From assembly GCA_003202005.1 (NCBI GenBank), contig QJJF01000006.1:1-64000 (forward strand): DNA of 64,000 bases. The letters are read 5' to 3'. Shown piece by piece: positions 18,158-27,488 of the stretch (its first letter is position 1; each line of letters begins with the position of its first letter). Below the pieces are notes generated by a model. That model searched no databases. It was given only the letters and a program-made list of their open reading frames with translations, and was not told the origin of the DNA. Source of the DNA: Williamsia faeni (lineage in GTDB: Bacteria > Actinomycetota > Actinomycetes > Mycobacteriales > Mycobacteriaceae). Position numbers and translations under genes: made by a program.

Positions 18158-19189
18158 CTAGCGCTGGTAGCGGGTGATGCTCAACATCGACTGCTCATCG
18201 GCGTCACTGTCCGCCCGGCATCCGGCGAGTACCGAAAGCACTTGCGCCTCATCGATTCCCGCGCCGATGGTCACGAGCTCGGTGCGCCGCGGCTCCCCCG
18301 GTTCCCACCGCTGCACGTGCACGCTGACGTAGTTGCCAACAGTGTGGACGAGGTACTTGCTTCGATGACCTGCGACATCGAAATGCACAAAACCCTTGAT
18401 GCGGAAGACGCCCGTCGGTGGCTGCTCGAGGAACGCCGCCAGTGACCGCGGCTCAATCGGACCGGACTCGGTGAAGGTGACCGCCTGATAGTCGTGGTGC
18501 AGGTGCCCGCAGTGGTCGTCGGCTCCGTCTTCCGCAAGTGACTCGAGCAACAGCTCGTCCAGACCCAGCTGACGCGGACCGTCGTCGGGTTCGGTGCGAG
18601 GCGTCAGGTCGGTCAGCAACCCCAGATCGACCACAGAGTCGCGGGTTTCGATGATCGGGGCCGTCGGATTGTTGCCGCGAGCCACCTTCCGTGCGGCGTC
18701 GAGCACGTCGGCGTCAGCGAGATCGACCTTGTTGAGCACGATCAGGTCGGCGAGCGCCAGGTGCTGATCGAGCCGAGAGTGCTGCGCGCGGGTATCGGCG
18801 TGATGCGCGGCGTCCACCAGGTACACCAATCCGCCGTATTCGACCCGTGAATTGTTGCTGCCCACCACCATTCGGATCAGATTGCGCGGTTCCGCCAATC
18901 CACTGGCCTCGACGACGATGAGGTCGAGGCCCGCACGCGGCGCCGTCAGCGCCTCGAATGTGGCATCGAGTCCGTCGTCGTCGACGGTGCAGCACATGCA
19001 GCCGTTGCCCAACGCGACCGCGCCGTCCACCTGTCCGGCCACCAGCATCGCATCGATGTTCACCGACCCGAAGTCGTTGACCACCACGCCGATTCGCAAT
19101 CCGGACCGGGTGCGCAGCAGGTTGTTGAGCAATGTTGTCTTGCCGGCACCGAGAAATCCGGCGACCAGCAGAACCGGTATCCGCCTCAC
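18158..19189 (-). CDS. CobW/COG0523 family GTP-dependent metallochaperone
   Basis: A 343-residue G3E-family GTPase. Walker A GFLGAGKTT is at residues 11-19, followed by VVNDFGSVNID, the metal-binding CxCC motif in NGCMCCTVDDD, VVEASGLAEP and the guanine motif LNKVDL. The C-terminal CobW_C domain contains GVFRIKGFVHFD. An acidic/His-rich stretch (DDHCGHLHHDY) may bind metal. Members deliver zinc or other metals to client enzymes. The GTG start follows GAGGA by 5 nt; the gene lies 7 bp after trhO, so the two are co-transcribed. Confidence 0.92.
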   Translation of the reverse strand: MRRIPVLLVAGFLGAGKTTLLNNLLRTRSGLRIGVVVNDFGSVNIDAMLVAGQVDGAVALGNGCMCCTVDDDGLDATFEALTAPRAGLDLIVVEASGLAEPRNLIRMVVGSNNSRVEYGGLVYLVDAAHHADTRAQHSRLDQHLALADLIVLNKVDLADADVLDAARKVARGNNPTAPIIETRDSVVDLGLLTDLTPRTEPDDGPRQLGLDELLLESLAEDGADDHCGHLHHDYQAVTFTESGPIEPRSLAAFLEQPPTGVFRIKGFVHFDVAGHRSKYLVHTVGNYVSVHVQRWEPGEPRRTELVTIGAGIDEAQVLSVLAGCRADSDADEQSMLSITRYQR

Positions 19190-19196
19190 GCGTTCC

Positions 19197-20054
19197 TCAT
19201 ACCTTCGCGGGGGCCAGACACTGCTCGCAGACCACCACCAGTTCGCGGCCGCCGGGATCAGGATAGTTCGCGACGTTCTTGGTCTCGCCGCCACAGCGGG
19301 TGCAGGCCCCGATGACCTTCGTGTGGTCGGAGAAGTCCAGGCTCATCCGCTTGTCGAACACATATAGCGAGCCGTCCCACAGACCGTCGTCGCCGTACTT
19401 CTCGCCATATCGGACGATGCCACCGTCGAGTTGGTACACCTCGTTGAAGCCGCGGTTGCGCATCAGGACCGACAGCACTTCACAGCGCACGCCGCCGGTG
19501 CAGTAGGTGACAACCGGCTTGTCCTTGAGGTGGTCGTAGTCGCCGCGTTCGATCAGGTCGATGAAATCGCGCGTGGTCTCGGTCGGCGGGACCACGGCAT
19601 CGCGGAACCGGCCGATCTCTGCTTCGAGGTGGTTGCGACCGTCGAAGAAGACAACGTCGTCGCCCCGCTCGTCGACGAGCTGGTGCACTGCCTCGGGGCT
19701 CAGGTGAGTGCCGCCGCCGACAACGCCGGACTCGTCGACCTGCAGTTCGCCGGGCCTGCCGAAAGTGACGATCTCGGGCCGGACCTTCACGCTCAGGCGA
19801 GGGAAGTCGTCGCCGAGCCCGTCGGACCACTTGATGTCGGCGTTCTTGAACGCCGCATACGCCCGCGTACCCCGTACATACTTCTTGACGGCATGGATAT
19901 CGCCGCCGACCGTGCTGTTGATCCCATGCTCGGAGATGATGATCCGGCCCGTTACTCCGGCTGCTTCACATAGTGTGTGCTGCCAAAGCCGAATGGCCTC
20001 GGGGTCGGCGATCGGCGTGAAGACGTAAAAAAGCACAATCTTGGGTGTCGACAC
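19197..20054 (-). CDS. trhO: tRNA uridine(34) hydroxylase TrhO (YceA), rhodanese family
   Basis: A 285-residue TrhO, which makes 5-hydroxyuridine at the wobble position of tRNAs using O2. The N-terminal UPF0176 acylphosphatase-like domain has [14 protein letters not shown]. The rhodanese domain carries [16 protein letters not shown] and the active-site loop [12 protein letters not shown]. The C-terminus binds zinc through CTRCGGE and CEQCLAP. Length and all motifs are normal. It is the first gene of the trhO-cobW unit and divergent from the lipoprotein gene, with only 18 bp between starts. Confidence 0.94.
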   Translation of the reverse strand: MSTPKIVLFYVFTPIADPEAIRLWQHTLCEAAGVTGRIIISEHGINSTVGGDIHAVKKYVRGTRAYAAFKNADIKWSDGLGDDFPRLSVKVRPEIVTFGRPGELQVDESGVVGGGTHLSPEAVHQLVDERGDDVVFFDGRNHLEAEIGRFRDAVVPPTETTRDFIDLIERGDYDHLKDKPVVTYCTGGVRCEVLSVLMRNRGFNEVYQLDGGIVRYGEKYGDDGLWDGSLYVFDKRMSLDFSDHTKVIGACTRCGGETKNVANYPDPGGRELVVVCEQCLAPAKV

Positions 20055-20072
20055 AGAGGTAAGGGTACTGAC

Positions 20073-20777
20073 ATGGGGAAATCAGTGGTCGGGATGGTGC
20101 TGCTGTGCACCGCGGCGATCGTCGCGCTCGGGGGATGTTTTGCCGAGGACGGACCGAGTACCAAGGAACTTCCGCCGACCGACGAGTTGTCCACCGAGCA
20201 GTCGGTGACCACAACCACCACGAGCCGCACCACGACCACCGCGGCCCGGGCCGGCGCCCAGACGATCGCAGAGGCGATCAGCATCGCACCGCGGGTCAAC
20301 AACACCGACTACCACGAAGCGGCCCCCGCCGAGGGCAAGCCGGTCGAGGACACATCCCAGTTCCACTTCAGCACCGCCGACGGCGAGGTGCACTGTTCCA
20401 CCGTGGATCGCGACACCGCCACCCTCGCGTGTGATGTGGCCGGCGAGGTCGCCGCGCCCGCACCCGGCTCGACGCCCCCGGGGTGCACGTGGCAGGGCAG
20501 CTACGTGGTCCTTACCGAGACGTCCACCCAGGGCACCTGCACCGACACGCCGTGGGTCTGGGTCCGGAGCGAGCCGCTGTTGTCCGGCTCGGCGATCTCG
20601 ATCGGGAATTTCCAGTGCCTGGCCGTCCCCACCGGCGTGTATTGCCTGAACACCAGGTCAGACAACGGCTTTGCCGTGCGCGACGGTGCCTATCGGGTGA
20701 TCTCGGGCGCCGACCCGGTACCTGCGGCACTGACCGAGATCCCGGCACCGGGCGAACAGACGACAACAACCAGTTGA
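20073..20777 (+). CDS. Putative lipoprotein, unknown function
   Basis: A 234-residue lipoprotein: a type II signal peptide ([22 protein letters not shown]) with lipobox LGGC and lipidated Cys22, then a Thr-rich linker ([13 protein letters not shown]) and a C-terminal domain with six or more Cys likely forming disulfides ([41 protein letters not shown]). Domains of this kind are common in secreted actinobacterial proteins. AAGGG lies 7 nt before the ATG. No function is assigned. Confidence 0.85.
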   Translation: MGKSVVGMVLLCTAAIVALGGCFAEDGPSTKELPPTDELSTEQSVTTTTTSRTTTTAARAGAQTIAEAISIAPRVNNTDYHEAAPAEGKPVEDTSQFHFSTADGEVHCSTVDRDTATLACDVAGEVAAPAPGSTPPGCTWQGSYVVLTETSTQGTCTDTPWVWVRSEPLLSGSAISIGNFQCLAVPTGVYCLNTRSDNGFAVRDGAYRVISGADPVPAALTEIPAPGEQTTTTS

Positions 20778-20856
20778 CCGCCGAAACGGCGATAGACTGC
20801 ATCGCATCGCAGGTGGCCCGGCCGGAAACCGCTTGATGTCCGTGAAAGGTGTGGTC

Positions 20857-21360
20857 ATGTCCTATCCCCCGCCGTACGACCCGAACAACGATCCGCTGCG
20901 CAAGCGCGACAACAGCTCCGGCGCACAAGGCAGTACCCCGACACCTGGTGACGAATACCAACAGCCCGGATATCAGGCACCGGGCTACCAGCAGCCGTAC
21001 GCACAGCCCGGTTATCAGCAACCGGGCTACCAGGACCCGGCCTACGGATATCAGCAACCCGGTTACCCGGCCGCCGGCGCCTATGGGTATCCCGCCGCCA
21101 AGCAGACGAACACCAACGCGATCATCGCGCTGGTCTGTGGCATCGCCACTTTTGTGATCTGCGGGCTCGCCGTCATCCCGGCCATCATCTTCGGCAACAA
21201 GGCCATCGACGAGATCAACGCGTCGGGCGGTACCCAGGACGGCCGCGGGATGGCTCAGGCCGGGCGCATCCTGGGATGGGTGGGGGTCGTGTTGTGGGCC
21301 ATCGGCATCACCCTGTTCGTGATCCTCCTGATCGCGGCCGGCACATCGTCGTCCACCTGA
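20857..21360 (+). CDS. DUF4190 domain membrane protein with GYQQP repeats
   Basis: A 167-residue protein. The N-terminal half is a Pro/Gln/Tyr-rich disordered region with about six GYQQP/GYQ-type repeats. The C-terminal half has two membrane segments (AIIALVCGIATFVICGLAVIPAIIFG and ILGWVGVVLWAIGITLFVILLI) flanking the DUF4190 motif GNKAIDEI...GRGMAQAGRILGWVG. It is a cell-envelope protein of unknown role. ATG 20857 follows GAAAGGTG; the upstream ATG at 20836 is less well placed. Confidence 0.87.
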   Translation: MSYPPPYDPNNDPLRKRDNSSGAQGSTPTPGDEYQQPGYQAPGYQQPYAQPGYQQPGYQDPAYGYQQPGYPAAGAYGYPAAKQTNTNAIIALVCGIATFVICGLAVIPAIIFGNKAIDEINASGGTQDGRGMAQAGRILGWVGVVLWAIGITLFVILLIAAGTSSST

Positions 21361-21366
21361 CCTGAC

Positions 21367-21459
21367 TCAGTTCAGCAGCAGCACACCGCACGACTCGATG
21401 AACGAGATCGCCGGCACCATCCCGATCCACACGAATACCGCTGCCGTTGCCAATGCCAC
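21367..21459 (-). pseudogene. Truncated membrane-protein remnant
   Basis: A 30-codon frame with GTG start encodes MALATAAVFVWIGMVPAISFIESCG and then stops. This matches the first helix of a widespread actinobacterial family that begins ...WLGMVVAISFIEAPLKFRAPG. Here the conserved continuation is gone and the DUF4190 gene lies beyond it. It is probably a gene cut off by rearrangement, downstream of the Lon-domain gene on the same strand. Confidence 0.45.
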
Positions 21460-21488
21460 GTCGTTGACCTCGTTCTGCTTTGCGTCGG

Positions 21489-22124
21489 CTAATCGGCCGG
21501 CAGACCGGAGAACTCGATGACCGCGATGAGGTCGTCGATGGCCTGACACAGCTCGATGATCCGCTCGACGGTGCCGGGCGCCGACAGGATCTTCAACCGG
21601 TCCGCCGGCCCCAGACCCAGCCGGACCGCGGTGTCGTAGACCTTGGCATCGATGGGCCCGTCGCTCTCCAACGGCTCGATCAGCCGGTCTTCGACAACAA
21701 TTCCGCGCACACGGGACAGCACCGACGACAGGCCGGTGAGTCGTTCCCGGATAGGTGCCAGATCTGCGGGGTACGCGATCGGGTCGGTGCTCGGCCACAG
21801 GGTGATGTCTGCCATCGGATATGGGTTGTCGGGCAGCCATGACCGCACCCTGAATCGGTCCGTTCCCACGCACGTGAGGTGGTAGCGGCCATCGGGGCGC
21901 TCAGTAGATGTCTCGATGTGGGCCAGCGTCCCGACATCGACGCGTTCATCGCCACCGCCGACCTCACTGCCACGCGAGATCAACACCACGCCAAAGCTGT
22001 TCGTTCCGTCGACGGCCGTGCAGTCGGCCACCATCTGCCGGTATCGGGGTTCGAATACCTGCAGACTCAGCGTCTCGCCGGGCAGCAACGTCATGCCCAA
22101 CGGGAACATCGGGTGTGCGGTCAT
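21489..22124 (-). CDS. Lon-protease N-terminal (LON substrate-binding) domain protein
   Basis: A 211-residue stand-alone LON domain protein. Typical motifs are MFPLGMTLLPGETLSLQVFEPRYRQMVADC, FGVVLISRGSEVGGGD, VGTLAHIE and a helical C-terminal half. There is no AAA or protease domain. The family (PUA-like fold) is conserved in actinobacteria, with a presumed but unproven protein- or peptide-binding role. Confidence 0.9.
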   Translation of the reverse strand: MTAHPMFPLGMTLLPGETLSLQVFEPRYRQMVADCTAVDGTNSFGVVLISRGSEVGGGDERVDVGTLAHIETSTERPDGRYHLTCVGTDRFRVRSWLPDNPYPMADITLWPSTDPIAYPADLAPIRERLTGLSSVLSRVRGIVVEDRLIEPLESDGPIDAKVYDTAVRLGLGPADRLKILSAPGTVERIIELCQAIDDLIAVIEFSGLPAD

Positions 22125-22187
22125 CTGTCAAGCATGCCTGCCGAACTCCGCTCGGGACAGTCGGAACGGCCGATCAGATCGAGCCCG

Positions 22188-23048
22188 TCACGTCAGTCCC
22201 CGGCGCAGCACCCGATCTGTGCCCGCGGCGCGGATCGCCGACACCCGCTGCAGCACCCGCGCATACCGCGGCATCACCTCCGCCGGCCGGTGACGGACCG
22301 CGTGGGTGATCCACGATGCCGCGTCGTCCGCAGTCAGTGCGGGCAGTCGGTTGTACTCGGCGGTCGGCGCGATCATCGGTGTGCGGATGAGCGGGAAGTA
22401 GATCGTGGTGACCGCGATCCCGTCGCCGGAAAGTTCTGTTCCGATACTGCGGCCGACGATGCTCAGCGCGGCCTTTGACCCCGCGTACGCCGAGAACTTC
22501 GGCATCGATCCGGCCGGCACACCCCACGTCGAGATGTTGATGATGTGCCCGCTGCCACGCGATTTCATGCCGGGAAGGAATCCCAGCATCAGGCCCACCG
22601 GACCGAAGTAGTTCACCGCCATGGTGCGGCGGTAATCGTGCAGCCGGTCCACCGAGTCCATCGCCGTGCGCCGGATGGACCGGCCGGCGTTGTTGATCAA
22701 CACATCTGGTGTTCCGTGGTCGGCGAGGATCGCATCCACGAGCCGCCGCACATCGTCTTCGTCGGCGAGATCGGCGGGATGGCAGTGCGCGACACCGCCC
22801 GCGGCGACGATGCGATCGCGAACAACGGTCAACCCCTCGGTGCCGCGCGCAACCAGGATGAGTTCGGCACCCTCGCGGCCGAGTGCCAGAGCCGCAGCCT
22901 CACCGACCCCCGACGACGCGCCGGTGATGACGATCCTGCGACCACGTATCCGGGCCGGTGTACCCGCGGCGAACGTGTCATCGAGCGAGTACGGACGGGC
23001 GAGACCGAATCGCGCCAGGAGTGCGCCGAGGCGCCGGGCTGTCCTCAT
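22188..23048 (-). CDS. Short-chain dehydrogenase/reductase
   Basis: A 286-residue SDR with an N-terminal helical extension (ARRLGALLARFGLARPYSL) before the Rossmann motif TGASSGVG. Other motifs are VLINNAGRSI, NISTWGVPAG and catalytic YAGSK. The ARPYSLDDTF extension and FGPVGLMLGFLPGM are seen in actinobacterial SDRs near lipid metabolism genes, but no substrate is assigned. It is separated from the Lon-domain gene by 63 bp on the same strand. Confidence 0.88.
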   Translation of the reverse strand: MRTARRLGALLARFGLARPYSLDDTFAAGTPARIRGRRIVITGASSGVGEAAALALGREGAELILVARGTEGLTVVRDRIVAAGGVAHCHPADLADEDDVRRLVDAILADHGTPDVLINNAGRSIRRTAMDSVDRLHDYRRTMAVNYFGPVGLMLGFLPGMKSRGSGHIINISTWGVPAGSMPKFSAYAGSKAALSIVGRSIGTELSGDGIAVTTIYFPLIRTPMIAPTAEYNRLPALTADDAASWITHAVRHRPAEVMPRYARVLQRVSAIRAAGTDRVLRRGLT

Positions 23049-23100
23049 GACTGCCCACCCTTACACACCCGTCGTGCATCGGGCAGACCTTCGGCCCCGG

Positions 23101-23664
23101 TCAGGATTTGTCGGCGGCGAACTCACGCACGATGGCCTCGTTGAAGGCCGGGAGATCATGGGGATTGCGACTGGTGATCAGCACGTTGGTGCCGGAGGTA
23201 CAGACCACCACTTCACGGTCGACCCATTGGCCACCCGCATTGCTGACGTCGGTACGCACGCTCGGATACGAGGTCAGGGTGCGCCCTTTCAGAACCCCGG
23301 CCTCCACCAGCGTCCAGGGCGCATGACAGATCGCTGCCACCGGCTTGCCCTCGGTGAAGAACGACGCGATGAACTTCACCGCATCACCGTCGGTCCGCAA
23401 GTTGTCAGGGTTCGCGACACCGCCCGGCAGCACCAATGCATCGAATTCGGCGGACGGAACCTCCGAAACGACGGCGTCGACCGGAAAGGTGTCGCCCTTG
23501 TCGAGGTGGTTGTACGCCTGGATCTCACCGGCGTCCGTCGACACCAGACGTGGTGTCCCACCGGCATTGTGGACCGCTTGCCAGGGCTCGGTCAGCTCCA
23601 CCTGTTCGGCGCCCTCGGGTGCCACCAGAAACGCGATTCGTAGTCCGTCGAGTTCATGTGCCAT
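23101..23664 (-). CDS. DJ-1/PfpI family protein (YhbO-like)
   Basis: A 187-residue PfpI-type class I glutamine amidotransferase-like protein. The nucleophile Cys is in AAICHAPWTLVEAG, with the elbow Glu in FLVAPEGAEQVELTEPW; DALVLPGGVANPD and SYPSVRTDVSNAGGQWVDREVV complete the family pattern. Members are reported as deglycases, glyoxalases or stress chaperones. Confidence 0.92.
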   Translation of the reverse strand: MAHELDGLRIAFLVAPEGAEQVELTEPWQAVHNAGGTPRLVSTDAGEIQAYNHLDKGDTFPVDAVVSEVPSAEFDALVLPGGVANPDNLRTDGDAVKFIASFFTEGKPVAAICHAPWTLVEAGVLKGRTLTSYPSVRTDVSNAGGQWVDREVVVCTSGTNVLITSRNPHDLPAFNEAIVREFAADKS

Positions 23665-23704
23665 GGTCTTTCGGTACCCGCGTCGGCGCGGTCACAAACA
23701 ACCC

Positions 23705-24796
23705 TCAGCGCACGACTGCCGGTGCCGAAGCGGGCCGCACCAGCCCGCGCGGACGAACGATGCCGAGTTCGAGATGTGTGATCACGCCCGGCGGCGCATC
23801 GCAGACATCGGGGATGGCATTGGCGCCGATATACCCCGTCCACGGCAACGCGCCGTTGCCGTCTTGGTCGTTGCTGCGGATACCGCGAGACAGGCTCAGG
23901 TCCAGACCCGGATCGCCCTCGATGACCACGCGGTAGCTGGAGTCGTCGCCACAATCGAATCGGGGCTCGATGTCGTCACCCATGGTCCAGAAGCCGTGGA
24001 ATGTGATCAGTGGTGCGCCGTCGGCCCACGCGGTCCATTCGTAGTGCTGCCCGGCGACGGTGCCGGCCTCGACGACACCACCGGGATAGGCGATGTCCTT
24101 GGTGGCGGTCGCCAACTCCAGTGTGGTGGTGATGTCGGTGATCGTGGCGCCAAGGGTTTGCGCGATCATTTCCATCGACTGCGCGTAGATGTGGTGGGTG
24201 TCCGGCGATCGGCTCGGGTTGGCGAGAACATCGTCGGGTGCGCGCCCGAATCCCAGGGCGGGAATGTAATTGGATGGATGGGCGAAGAAGTTGACGGTCT
24301 CGTAGACGTGGATCCGCTCGATCCGGCTCATCAGGCGAATCAGGGTGAGCGGCAAGAGATCGCTGGCGTAACCCGGATGCAGTCCGGACCCATGAAATGA
24401 GGTGCCGCCGGCCTGGCATGCCGCCTCGATCGTGTCGAGGTACTCCCCCGTGCGCTCTGTCCGGAAGAACGGGCCCATCGGGGTGACCACGTTCTTGCCC
24501 GACCGCAGCAACCGGCAGACCGTGTCGAGGTCCGGCAGCGTTCCGCGGGGCGCGAAGTGCACGCAGTCGGCGTCCAGCGCGATGATGGCGTCGATGTCGT
24601 CCGTGGCGATCACACCGGTGTCCGGCAGGTCCGCGAGCCCACCGGCATCCTTCCCGACCTTGTCAGGGTTGGTGACCAGGACGCCAACCAGGTCGAAAGC
24701 CGGATTTTCCACGAAGTACCGAATCGCCTGACGACCGACTTTTCCGGTGGCCCACTGGATCACTCGGTAGGTGGATTCTGCATGCGACGTCGCCAT
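23705..24796 (-). CDS. NAD(P)H-dependent amine dehydrogenase family protein
   Basis: A 363-residue dehydrogenase with a dihydrodipicolinate-reductase-like Rossmann N-terminus (YRVIQWATGKVGRQAIRYF, VLVTNPDKVGKDAG) and the C-terminal domain shared with 2,4-diaminopentanoate dehydrogenase (SGLHPGYASDLLPLTL, VYETVNFFAHPSNY, AGTVAGQHYEW). These are common in mycobacteria and Gordonia, with unknown substrates. ATG 24796 follows AGGAG by 4 nt; the ATG at 24823 is the alternative. Confidence 0.88.
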   Translation of the reverse strand: MATSHAESTYRVIQWATGKVGRQAIRYFVENPAFDLVGVLVTNPDKVGKDAGGLADLPDTGVIATDDIDAIIALDADCVHFAPRGTLPDLDTVCRLLRSGKNVVTPMGPFFRTERTGEYLDTIEAACQAGGTSFHGSGLHPGYASDLLPLTLIRLMSRIERIHVYETVNFFAHPSNYIPALGFGRAPDDVLANPSRSPDTHHIYAQSMEMIAQTLGATITDITTTLELATATKDIAYPGGVVEAGTVAGQHYEWTAWADGAPLITFHGFWTMGDDIEPRFDCGDDSSYRVVIEGDPGLDLSLSRGIRSNDQDGNGALPWTGYIGANAIPDVCDAPPGVITHLELGIVRPRGLVRPASAPAVVR

Positions 24797-24942
24797 CGGG
24801 CTCCTCGGTGTGTGTTGGATCACTCAACGTAGCACGCGAAAGAGTCCCCTTCTCGAAATCGAGAATCATGTTCCGGGAAGTTTCAAAACCCCACGCCAGC
24901 GCAACACTGGACGTGACCGCCGTCACAGTTCTACCGTGGGGT

Positions 24943-25107
24943 ATGGCTACCAAGACATATCTGAAGCAGGTTGTTCACCACTGCCCCGCCTGCGGTCAGC
25001 ACATGGAGGTGGAGGTCCACGAATTCCGCACATTTGGAGGCGATATCCACAAGACCAAGTCCGAGCCGACGTGCACGAACCCCAAGTGCTCGTCACATAA
25101 CAACTGA
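24943..25107 (+). CDS. Small zinc-ribbon-like protein, 54 aa
   Basis: A 54-residue protein with two Cys pairs (HHCPACGQ and PTCTNPKCSSH), predicted to bind one zinc ion. Between them is a short beta-type stretch (MEVEVHEFRTFGGDIHKT). No family name is known to me. The start ATG is preceded by GTGGGGT. It lies upstream of a strong bidirectional terminator, in line with a real expressed gene. Confidence 0.6.
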   Translation: MATKTYLKQVVHHCPACGQHMEVEVHEFRTFGGDIHKTKSEPTCTNPKCSSHNN

Positions 25108-25125
25108 CCCACCAAGCCCAACCCC

Positions 25126-25157
25126 CGAACGACCGGACCGTCGCGTCCGGTCGTTCG
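25126..25157. terminator. Bidirectional hairpin terminator
   Basis: CGAACGACCGGAC (25126-25138) pairs perfectly with GTCCGGTCGTTCG (25145-25157) around a 6-nt loop. It lies between the stops of the convergent zinc-ribbon gene (25107) and SDR gene (25164). No T-tract is present, as is usual in high-GC actinobacteria. Confidence 0.75.
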
Positions 25158-25163
25158 CTGTCG

Positions 25164-25931
25164 TCAGCGCGGAGCCATGCGGATCGAACCGTCGACGCGA
25201 ATGGTCTCGCCGTTGACATATCCGTTCTGTAGCAACGTGAGCGCCATGCCCGCGTAATCGTCGGGACGGCCGAGCCGCTTGGGAAACGGGACGTCGGCGG
25301 CAAGACCCTCTCGGATGTCGTCGCGCAGACGGGCCAGCATCGGCGTGTCGAACACGCCCGGCGCGATGGTGTTCACCCGGATACCCACGCTCGCGAGGTC
25401 CCGCGCGGCCACGAGGGTCATGCCGTGAACGGCCGCCTTGGAGGCGGTGTACGACGTCTGCCCGATCTGCCCGTCGAAGGCCGCAACCGAGGCGGTCAGC
25501 ACTATTGCGCCGCGCTCGCTGTCGATCGGTTCGTTGCGCGCGATGCGAGATGCCGCCAGTCGCAGAACGTTGTACGTGCCGATGAGGTTCACCTCGAGGA
25601 CATCTCGAAAACTCTGCAGCGGGGCAGGGTTCTTGTCGCGGTCGAGAATCCGCATCCGGTCGCCACCCCGGCCCGCGCAATGTACGACACCCCGCAAGGG
25701 TCCGTGAGACTCGGCGGTGTCGAGCGCTTCGATGAGCGACGCCTCGTCGGTGATGTCGCTGGGAACAAACAGTGCCGCATCTCCGAGGTTCTTCGCGGTC
25801 GCCTCACCATCCGAGGCCGGAAGATCGGTGATCACCACCCGGCCGCCACCGGCGACGATGGCCGCAGCAGTCGCGGCACCGAGTCCCGAGGCTCCGCCGG
25901 TGACGAGGAATGTGTTGTCTTTCAGTTGCAT
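25164..25931 (-). CDS. Short-chain dehydrogenase (3-hydroxyacyl-CoA dehydrogenase-like)
   Basis: A 255-residue SDR with TGGASGLG, VITDLP, VHCAGRG, NLIGTYNVLRLAA, the catalytic Ser in VLTASVAAFDGQIGQTSYTASK and IRVNTIAPGVFDTPML. The wording of these motifs is that of type II 3-hydroxyacyl-CoA dehydrogenases (HSD10-like) of actinobacteria. It is divergent from benA across 171 bp holding an inverted repeat, so it may be co-regulated with benzoate use, but no direct role in the pathway is needed. ATG 25931 is the family-like start. Confidence 0.88.
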   Translation of the reverse strand: MQLKDNTFLVTGGASGLGAATAAAIVAGGGRVVITDLPASDGEATAKNLGDAALFVPSDITDEASLIEALDTAESHGPLRGVVHCAGRGGDRMRILDRDKNPAPLQSFRDVLEVNLIGTYNVLRLAASRIARNEPIDSERGAIVLTASVAAFDGQIGQTSYTASKAAVHGMTLVAARDLASVGIRVNTIAPGVFDTPMLARLRDDIREGLAADVPFPKRLGRPDDYAGMALTLLQNGYVNGETIRVDGSIRMAPR

Positions 25932-26026
25932 TGGTGGACAGACTTTCTGTTGTCGGGATTCAGCGCCATCGCGCGGTGCCAGTCGATTCACAGAATGGTC
26001 GCATTGGACCCCACCCCCTAGGCCAG

Positions 26027-26046
26027 CACTAGGCATTTGCCTAGTG
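26027..26046. promoter_or_regulatory. Inverted repeat in the SDR/benA divergent promoter
   Basis: CACTAGGCA (26027-26035) and TGCCTAGTG (26038-26046) form a perfect 9-bp inverted repeat with a TT centre, 56 bp before the benA start. A second, looser dyad CCACTA/TAGTGG spans 26056-26077. These are the best candidates for sites bound by the LAL-type regulator encoded at 30715. Confidence 0.6.
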
Positions 26047-26102
26047 TGATTCAGGCCACTAGATGTGACGGTAGTGGAAGCAACTCACATCTGGAGGTAC
26101 TG

Positions 26103-27488
26103 ATGAGCGCACCGACAACCGGCGATCGCAACCACGTGGCAGAGGTCCTTGCCGACGCGGTCATCGACGACCGTGAGGCCGGGATCTACCGGACCAATCG
26201 CCGGATCTTCACCGACGAGGACATCTTCGAACTCGAGATGAAACACATCTTCGAGGGCAACTGGATCTATCTGGCCCACGAGAGCCAGCTGCCGAACCCC
26301 GGTGACTACTTCACGACCAACATCGGCCGCCAGCCCGTTGTCATCACGCGGGACAAGCAGGGTGAGTTGCACCTTCTGGTAAATGCCTGCGCACATCGCG
26401 GAGCCATGATCTGCCGTCGGAAGACCGACAACCGGACAACGCTGACCTGCCCGTTCCACGGGTGGACGTTCCGCAACGACGGAACCCTGCTCAAGGTGAA
26501 GGATCCCGATGGCGCCGGCTATCCGGAGTCGTTCAACGTCAATGGTTCTCACAACATGACCAAGGTCGCCCGGTTCGACAGCTACCGGGGGTTCCTGTTC
26601 GGCAGCCTGAACGACGACGTGCTGCCGCTACGCGAGCACCTGGGCGACACCACCACCGTCATCGACATGCTCGTCGATCAGTCCCCCGAGGGCCTGGAGG
26701 TCCTGAGGGGTTCCTCGACGTACACCTACGACGGGAATTGGAAGGTGCAGGCCGAGAACGGGGCCGACGGCTACCACGTCACCGCAACCCACTGGAACTA
26801 CGCGGCGACCACATCTCGTCGCAGCACCGGCGAGTCGAAGAACGACACGAAAGCACTCGACGCCGGCAGCTGGGGCAAGACCGGTGGCGGCTACTGGTCA
26901 TATCCGAACGGTCACCTGTGCCTTTGGACCTGGGCCGGGAATCCGCAGGACCGACCGCTCTGGGACAAACTCGACACGCTCAAGGAAGAGTTTGGAGATG
27001 CCAAGGGAGAGTTCATGGTCAAGGGTTCACGCAACCTCTGCCTCTACCCGAACGTGTACCTGATGGACCAATTCTCCACGCAGATCCGCCACTTCCGTCC
27101 GATCGCACCGGACAAGACGGAAGTGACCATCTACTGCATCGCACCCAGGGGTGAAAGCAATGAGGCTCGCGCACACCGGATCCGGCAATACGAGGACTTC
27201 TTCAACGCGTCCGGGATGGCGACCCCCGACGACCTGGAAGAGTTCCGGTCCTGCCAGCTGACGTTCCGGGCCCAGGCCGCCCCATGGAACGACATGAGTC
27301 GCGGCGCCGAGCACTGGAAGGACGGTCCCGATGAGGTGGCCACGTCTTTGGGGATGGACAACGTCATCTCGTCCGGTGTGAAGAACGAGGACGAGGGCCT
27401 CTACCCGGTCCAGCACGGCTATTGGCTCGACACCATGCGGGCTGCAGTGGCGTCGGACGACGAGATAGAGACGGGAGCACGCTCATGA
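26103..27488 (+). CDS. benA: Benzoate 1,2-dioxygenase large (alpha) subunit
   Basis: Catalytic subunit of benzoate 1,2-dioxygenase, 461 residues. It hydroxylates benzoate to the cis-1,2-diol using O2 and electrons from BenC. The Rieske [2Fe-2S] ligands are Cys96, His98, Cys116 and His119 (CAHRG...CPFHGW). The mononuclear iron region [16 protein letters not shown] supplies His225 and His230, with bridging Asp222. Length and motifs match BenA/XylX. GGAGG lies 5-6 nt before the ATG. The stop overlaps the benB start (ATGA). Confidence 0.96.
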   Translation: MSAPTTGDRNHVAEVLADAVIDDREAGIYRTNRRIFTDEDIFELEMKHIFEGNWIYLAHESQLPNPGDYFTTNIGRQPVVITRDKQGELHLLVNACAHRGAMICRRKTDNRTTLTCPFHGWTFRNDGTLLKVKDPDGAGYPESFNVNGSHNMTKVARFDSYRGFLFGSLNDDVLPLREHLGDTTTVIDMLVDQSPEGLEVLRGSSTYTYDGNWKVQAENGADGYHVTATHWNYAATTSRRSTGESKNDTKALDAGSWGKTGGGYWSYPNGHLCLWTWAGNPQDRPLWDKLDTLKEEFGDAKGEFMVKGSRNLCLYPNVYLMDQFSTQIRHFRPIAPDKTEVTIYCIAPRGESNEARAHRIRQYEDFFNASGMATPDDLEEFRSCQLTFRAQAAPWNDMSRGAEHWKDGPDEVATSLGMDNVISSGVKNEDEGLYPVQHGYWLDTMRAAVASDDEIETGARS

